Assembly: GCA_903927415.1 (NCBI GenBank)
Contig: CAIYMZ010000118.1
Coordinates: 1-9,290, forward strand
Source: an uncultured Alphaproteobacteria bacterium
Lineage (GTDB): Bacteria; Pseudomonadota; Alphaproteobacteria; Rickettsiales; UBA1997
Direction: 5' to 3'
DNA length: 9,290 bases
The notes under the pieces were generated by a model that did not search any database, was not told the DNA's origin, and worked only from the letters and a program-made list of their open reading frames with translations. Every line of letters begins with the position of its first letter. Position 1 is the first letter of the stretch. The translations under genes and the position numbers were made by a program. Below, in pieces: positions 5,965 to 9,290 of the stretch.

Positions 5965-5995
5965 AGTTCTCGCGCCTTCTCCCTTGCAGAACTTT
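5961..5995 (-). terminator. Candidate rho-independent terminator on the minus strand
   Basis: AAAGTTCT (5963-5970) and AGAACTTT (5988-5995) form an 8-bp stem with a 17-base loop that can add two G-C pairs. Read on the minus strand, the stem is followed by a run of five T (counting the last stem bases), then ATAAAA. It would stop transcripts coming from the penicillin-binding protein gene or from a minus-strand RNA in 5996-6180. On the plus strand no T-run follows. The stem is weak, so confidence is moderate. Confidence 0.4.
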
Positions 5996-6014
5996 CAATC
6001 GTAATTTTATCATC

Positions 6015-6176
6015 GGGATTTTGGTAGCCGGGGTTATTCAGGGCTCGCGCATGGTTATGCAGATGGCACTTACTTCAGCAAGGTCTCTTTCTAAAAGTTC
6101 AGACGTGGCTTGATGTAACGGCAGAAGATTCTTTGGCTAATTCAAGTGTCGTAGGATCTCCTACCCAAAATCTTTT
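6015..6176. ncRNA. Candidate structured RNA between tRNA-Ile and the PBP gene, identity and strand unknown
   Basis: This block is less AT-rich than the gaps around it and is bounded by AT-rich runs. Bases 6017-6027 pair with 6161-6172 (one bulged C at 6166), a long-range stem of 11 pairs that can grow by G-T pairs on the plus strand. The same 3' arm can instead join a local hairpin: 6123-6130 with 6169-6176, 6133-6136 with 6165-6168, and GTAGG/CCTAC at 6151-6155 and 6160-6164 around a 4-base loop. Bases 6027-6030 can also pair with 6119-6122. I could not match it to tmRNA, SRP RNA or RNase P RNA; a 6S-like RNA is possible but not shown. A plus-strand -10-like TATCAT (6008-6013) and a minus-strand terminator near 5961 leave the strand open. 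No convincing protein frame is present. Confidence 0.3.
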
Positions 6177-6201
6177 GTAAAAAATTTTAAAAATACCCCG
6201 C

Positions 6202-8010
6202 CTAAATTCTCCCCATTATCTCCGCAAATAACTGCGCCGGCAGAGATCCTCCGGTAATTTTATCCGTCGCTGAATTGTCGTCATTTCCAATCCACACTCC
6301 GGCAACGTAATCATCGTCGAAACCAACAAACCACGCATCGCGAAAGTTTTGGCTGGTGCCGGTTTTGCCGTAAATATTTTTGGCAATATTGGCATTTTTT
6401 CCGGTGCCACTCTCGACTACTTCACGCAAAATTATTTTCATATTTTTTAGCGCCTCGGGAGAAATAACCGATCCCAAGCCAGAAGATTCGCGGCTGTAGA
6501 GCAATTGACCTTCGCCATTTTTAATCGCTGAAATCGCGTATGGAATCACCGGTTCACCGCCATTGGCGATTGTGGCGTAAGCGCCGGTAAGCTCTAACAA
6601 ACTTACTTCCGTGGTGCCTAGCGCAATCGTCGGATCATTTTTGTCAATTGCCGACAAAATTCCACACTTACGCGCTGTAGCTGAAATCGCCTCTCCCCCA
6701 ACTTTTCGTGCCAATTGAATCGACACCGAATTCAGCGAATTCGCGAAAGCGCGCCGCAACGTCACCTCGCCCGAATAATGATTTTCGTAATTTTCCGGCA
6801 GCCAAGTTCCGACATTAATTTTTTTGTCTTCAAACACGTCATCAGACTGCAATCCATTTTCAAAAGCGGTTAAATAAACGAAGGTTTTGAAGGCCGAGCC
6901 AGCCTGCCTTTTAGCGTAAACTGCACGATTAAATTGACTTTGCTGATAGTCTCTGCCGCTAGACATCCCTAGCACCGCGCCATTTTTATTCATTACCACC
7001 ACCGCGATTTCTGACTTACCTAATTTTTTAGAATTTTTCTCAAAAAACTCGTTCAAAATATTTTCCAAATTTTCCTGAATTTTTTCATCCAAGCTGCTGG
7101 TGATTGAAATTATTTTTTGCGACAAATCTTTTTTCGCCAAAAATTCTGGAAATTGATTGTAGGCGAAGTCAGCAAAATAGAGTCTCTGCGAGTGGTCAGC
7201 TTTGTAATTCGGATCTTGATTCAGCTCCGACAAATTCTTTTCACTCAAAAATCCGGCATCAATCATTGCCTTCAAAACCACGTTGGCTCTGCTTTCGGCA
7301 AGGGCGTGATTATTTTTTGGTGAAAATTTTGAAGGGGCTTTGAGTAGGCCAGCAAGTAAAGCAGATTCATTCAAGTTGAGCTGCGCCACATCCTTGCCAA
7401 AATAATGTTTCGCAGCATTGCCGACGCCGTAGGATCCCGAGCCAAAATAAGCGCGGTTGAGGTAAAAAGTTAAAATTTGTTCTTTAGTGAAATGCTTTTC
7501 CAGTTGTACGGCCAGCAAAATTTCCTGAATTTTTCTTTTAAAATTTCGATCCGGTTTCAGAAATAATAATTTCGCCAATTGCTGCGTAATCGTGCTGCCG
7601 CCCTGAATGATTCTGCCAGCTTTTTTATTGGCGTGATAGGCTCTAATGATACCAAAAATATCAACACCGTGATGTGAAAAAAAACGACGATCTTCCGTTG
7701 CAATCACGGCATTAATTAAGTGCGGTGGTAATTCGTAAAAATTTGTTTCGCTGAGATAAATTTCGCCGCGATTAGTAATGCGATCATCGTTGGAATAGTT
7801 AATCTGAACAATTTGTTTGCCATTTTTACTTTCTAGATCACTTAAACTTGGCAGACCTTGAAAGTAGTAAAATAGAGCGATGGTGATGAAAATTGTGATC
7901 CAGATGGAGAAAAAAAATATCCATTTTATGATGAAGAATAAAGGTCTCGCTGCTTTTTTCTGCTTGTGACTTTTTACAATTTTCTTGCCGAGTTTGTTCT
8001 TAGGTTTCAC
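6202..8010 (-). CDS. Class A penicillin-binding protein (bifunctional transglycosylase/transpeptidase, PBP1A type)
   Basis: A 602-residue inner-membrane enzyme that polymerises lipid II into glycan strands and cross-links the peptides. A basic cytoplasmic tail (1-22) leads to one membrane segment at about 24-50. The glycosyltransferase family 51 domain (about 75-250) has E-D-R-R-F-F-S-H-H-G-V-D with catalytic Glu106, G-G-S-T-I-T-Q-Q-L-A-K (137-147) and R-K-I-Q-E-I-L-L-A-V-Q-L-E-K. The transpeptidase domain (about 330-590) has S-A-F-K with nucleophile Ser372 and Lys375, S-L-N at 425-427, and K-T-G-T at 549-552. It is short compared with E. coli PBP1a (about 850) and has little room for an inserted OB domain. 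The start is GTG at 8008-8010; no nearby in-frame ATG exists. It converges on the tRNA region and diverges from pabC with a 20-base gap. Confidence 0.95.
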   Translation of the reverse strand: MKPKNKLGKKIVKSHKQKKAARPLFFIIKWIFFFSIWITIFITIALFYYFQGLPSLSDLESKNGKQIVQINYSNDDRITNRGEIYLSETNFYELPPHLINAVIATEDRRFFSHHGVDIFGIIRAYHANKKAGRIIQGGSTITQQLAKLLFLKPDRNFKRKIQEILLAVQLEKHFTKEQILTFYLNRAYFGSGSYGVGNAAKHYFGKDVAQLNLNESALLAGLLKAPSKFSPKNNHALAESRANVVLKAMIDAGFLSEKNLSELNQDPNYKADHSQRLYFADFAYNQFPEFLAKKDLSQKIISITSSLDEKIQENLENILNEFFEKNSKKLGKSEIAVVVMNKNGAVLGMSSGRDYQQSQFNRAVYAKRQAGSAFKTFVYLTAFENGLQSDDVFEDKKINVGTWLPENYENHYSGEVTLRRAFANSLNSVSIQLARKVGGEAISATARKCGILSAIDKNDPTIALGTTEVSLLELTGAYATIANGGEPVIPYAISAIKNGEGQLLYSRESSGLGSVISPEALKNMKIILREVVESGTGKNANIAKNIYGKTGTSQNFRDAWFVGFDDDYVAGVWIGNDDNSATDKITGGSLPAQLFAEIMGRI

Positions 8011-8024
8011 TGACTAAATTGGTT

Positions 8025-8053
8025 AAATTAATGACAAAAAAATATATTTTCAA
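8025..8053 (-). promoter_or_regulatory. Candidate promoter for the PBP gene, inside the pabC 5' end
   Basis: Read on the minus strand, TTGAAA (8053-8048) stands 17 bases before TAATTT (8030-8025). The -35 box matches five of six consensus positions, and the -10 hexamer is the same as one candidate for tRNA-Ile. Transcription would start near 8018, giving a leader of only about 8 bases before the GTG at 8010. The elements lie within the first codons of pabC, as the 20-base divergent gap requires. Confidence 0.35.
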
Positions 8054-8846
8054 AAATCAGCAACTTGTCGAAGAAAAACAAGCAACGATTTCTATCCGCG
8101 AAAGAGGATTCCTTTTTGGTGACGGAATTTTTGAAACTTGCAAAATTTCGAACGGAAAAATTTACGATTTCAGAGCGCATGAGAATAGGATTTGTAAAGG
8201 CTTAAAGACGTTAAAAATTTTTGTTGAAATTGCGGATTTAGAAAAACGATCTCAGCACCTGATCAAAAAAAATCAGGTCAAAAACGGCATTTTAAGAATT
8301 TCAATTAGTCGTGGAATTGGCTCTGCAGGCTATTTGCCAACCCATGAATCAGGGCCGCTTGTGATCATCGAAACTTTGGTGGAAAGAAAATTGCCAGAAA
8401 AAATTTGCTTAGGAGTTTCTAAAATTATCGCACCAAAAACTGCTTTTAAATCAATGAATGCACTGCCTTACGTGCTTAATAAAATTGCGGCGCAGGAGTC
8501 TAATTTTTTTGATTGCGTAATGCTTTCCGAGAAGAAATTTATTGCTGAAACCTCTTCGGCAAATATTTTTTGGGTAAAAAATGGTAAAATTTTTACACCG
8601 TCAGAATCTTGTGAAATCTTGCCTGGTACGATTCGTCGCAAATTATTAAAAATTTCTCCACTCAAAATTTTTGCGGTTGAAGCAAAAATTTCGGTGCTAA
8701 AAAACGCGGATGAAATTTTTCTCACCAACTCATCTTTTTTGATTTTACCGGTTGATGAATTTATTGGCAGAAAAATGCAAAAAAATTTCGGAAAAGAGTT
8801 TTTAAAATTACTCCAAAAAGATTTAAAAAAATCATGCAGCGAGTAA
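8031..8846 (+). CDS. pabC: Class IV aminotransferase, probable aminodeoxychorismate lyase
   Basis: A 271-residue PLP-dependent enzyme of fold type IV. It probably converts 4-amino-4-deoxychorismate to p-aminobenzoate and pyruvate in folate synthesis. The N-terminal family motif is R-G-F-L-F-G-D-G-I-F-E-T (residues 25-36). The PLP lysine is Lys140 in F-K-S-M-N-A-L-P-Y-V. The cofactor-ring Glu is Glu173 in I-A-E-T-S-S-A-N-I-F-W, followed by L-P-G-T-I-R-R. Branched-chain or D-amino-acid aminotransferases share these motifs, so the lyase assignment rests on the pabB-like gene that overlaps its 3' end by 13 bases. A TTG at 8019 would add four residues; the ATG at 8031 gives the conventional start. 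No Shine-Dalgarno sequence is visible. It diverges from the PBP gene with 20 bases between start codons. Confidence 0.85.
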   Translation: MTKKYIFKNQQLVEEKQATISIRERGFLFGDGIFETCKISNGKIYDFRAHENRICKGLKTLKIFVEIADLEKRSQHLIKKNQVKNGILRISISRGIGSAGYLPTHESGPLVIIETLVERKLPEKICLGVSKIIAPKTAFKSMNALPYVLNKIAAQESNFFDCVMLSEKKFIAETSSANIFWVKNGKIFTPSESCEILPGTIRRKLLKISPLKIFAVEAKISVLKNADEIFLTNSSFLILPVDEFIGRKMQKNFGKEFLKLLQKDLKKSCSE

Positions 8847-9290
8847 AATTAAAATGGCAGAATCCATTAGATTTTGCGCAAGAAATTTCTAATAATTATG
8901 GTGATGAAGACTGGTGTTTATTATATTCTGGACTTAGTGAGGATGTTAAGAATTCCCATTCTTACATCGCGCTTTTCCCTCAAGAAAAAATTGTAACTGA
9001 TGATTTTTTTGCTGCAGAAAAAATTATAAAAAACAGCGATAAAAAATGGTTTGGATATTTGTCTTACGAAGTTGCAGAGGCTTTTGAAAAATTGCCAAAA
9101 ACGAAAAAATCTTTTGTCGATTTGCCAAAAATTTTTCTGATAAATTTTGCGCTAGTTTTTGAGTTTGATCACGAGAAAAGAAAGTTGACGCTAATTTGCG
9201 ATGATAAAAAAAAGATCGATCAAGTTTTGAGATGGGCCCCGCAACAAGTGCGGGGTGACATGTTAAGAGTAAATGGTGACATGTCACCCC
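8834..9290 (+). CDS. pabB: Aminodeoxychorismate synthase component I, N-terminal part (runs off the window)
   Basis: The ATG at 8834 overlaps the pabC stop by 13 bases and opens 152 codons to the window edge. The visible part is the non-catalytic N-terminal domain of the anthranilate/aminodeoxychorismate synthase component I family: W-Q-N-P-L-D-F-A near the start, W-C-L-L-Y-S-G-L at about 27-34, and the hallmark K-W-F-G-Y-L-S-Y-E-V-A at about 75-85. The chorismate-binding catalytic domain lies beyond the window. The product would aminate chorismate with ammonia from a PabA glutaminase; the neighbouring pabC argues for PabB over TrpE. From about residue 133 the frame enters a GC-rich palindromic repeat without a stop, reading W-A-P-Q-Q-V-R-G-D-M and on to the edge. 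Whether the frame survives past the repeat cannot be seen. A minus-strand ORF at 9024-9287 is a shadow. Confidence 0.85.
   Translation, partial: MQRVKLKWQNPLDFAQEISNNYGDEDWCLLYSGLSEDVKNSHSYIALFPQEKIVTDDFFAAEKIIKNSDKKWFGYLSYEVAEAFEKLPKTKKSFVDLPKIFLINFALVFEFDHEKRKLTLICDDKKKIDQVLRWAPQQVRGDMLRVNGDMSP
9234..9290. repeat. GC-rich composite palindromic repeat, inserted in frame in pabB (partial)
   Basis: CCCCGCA (9237-9243) and TGCGGGG (9249-9255) form a perfect 7-bp stem with loop ACAAG. Downstream, 9252-9262 (GGGGTGACATG) is exactly complementary to 9280-9290 (CATGTCACCCC), and GGTGACATGTCACC at 9275-9288 is a perfect 14-base palindrome. GGTGACATG is also directly repeated at 9254 and 9275. The composition is sharply different from the AT-rich gene around it. 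The minus strand reads T-C-H-P-A-L-V-A-G, a string I recall from interspersed repeats in alphaproteobacteria. The element continues past the window edge; its inverted symmetry suggests a second copy facing the first. Confidence 0.8.

Noticed and set aside
5860..6080. Minus-strand open stretch running from the candidate RNA into the tRNA antisense
   Set aside because: The part over the tRNA gives the familiar spurious V-D-L-N-H-R translation of tRNA antisense, there is a stop just before the stretch, and no start or ribosome site is present.
6051..6113. Plus-strand 20-codon ORF starting M-V-M-Q-M
   Set aside because: No Shine-Dalgarno sequence precedes it; three ATGs close together in a higher-GC block can arise by chance. 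It does not end in an Ala-Ala tag, so it is not a tmRNA reading frame.
6028..6180. Plus-strand open frame of about 50 codons ending in TAA
   Set aside because: It has no ATG or other good start and no ribosome site, and the same bases form strong RNA pairings.
8019..8030. TTG start at 8019 for pabC
   Set aside because: It would add only four residues before an ATG that aligns well with the usual family start, and no ribosome site favours it.
9024..9287. Minus-strand ORF of 87 codons reading through the repeat
   Set aside because: It is antisense to pabB, whose plus-strand frame has clear family motifs. Its start lies in the palindromic repeat, a common source of spurious predicted proteins.
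1..9290. CRISPR array, insertion sequence or phage module
   Set aside because: No regularly spaced direct repeats, transposase, integrase or phage structural gene is visible anywhere in the window.

Overview
The window is a gene-dense, A+T-rich stretch from a Gram-negative bacterium, most likely an alphaproteobacterium of the Rickettsiales/Holosporales type. That placement rests on three things: an alphaproteobacterial-style class IIA HAD protein with a D-V-W-G motif; a tRNA-Ile(GAT) standing alone instead of inside an rRNA operon; and, at the right edge, a GC-rich palindromic repeat whose minus-strand translation contains T-C-H-P-A-L-V-A-G, a string I recall from alphaproteobacterial interspersed repeats. 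It is inference, not a database result. The cell still builds peptidoglycan and appears to make its own p-aminobenzoate for folate.

Layout. (1) 1-4824, plus strand: a compact cluster with overlapping or nearly touching genes. It holds the tail of an unknown gene, an LPP20-like lipoprotein, a CsgG-like/FlgT-C-like lipoprotein, a HAD-IIA family protein, a membrane-anchored parvulin-type peptidyl-prolyl isomerase with a charged C-terminal tail, and a SpoU-family rRNA 2'-O-methyltransferase (RlmB-like). (2) 4825-4986: a gap that is not empty. It contains a 36-codon reading frame behind the best Shine-Dalgarno sequence in the window, and a perfect 17-bp inverted repeat inside that frame. (3) 4987-5772: NAD kinase. 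(4) 5773-6201: a promoter with a C-rich discriminator, a C-rich tandem repeat, tRNA-Ile(GAT), an AT palindrome, and a less AT-rich block of about 200 bases that can fold with a long-range closing stem (candidate structured RNA, strand undecided). (5) 6202-8010, minus strand: a minimal class A penicillin-binding protein with all catalytic motifs. (6) 8031-9290, plus strand: pabC overlapping the start of pabB. pabB runs off the window and carries the palindromic repeat in frame.

How the parts fit. The first cluster mixes envelope functions (two lipoproteins, a periplasmic isomerase) with an rRNA-modifying enzyme, and is probably co-transcribed because of the 4-base ATGA overlaps. The PBP and pabC are divergent with only 20 bases between their start codons, so their promoters must lie in each other's coding sequence. 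PabC and PabB act in sequence on chorismate to give p-aminobenzoate.

The points most worth following up are the small ORF with its inverted repeat before nadK, the in-frame repeat in pabB, the candidate RNA between tRNA-Ile and the PBP gene, and the LPP20 + CsgG/FlgT-like lipoprotein pair.
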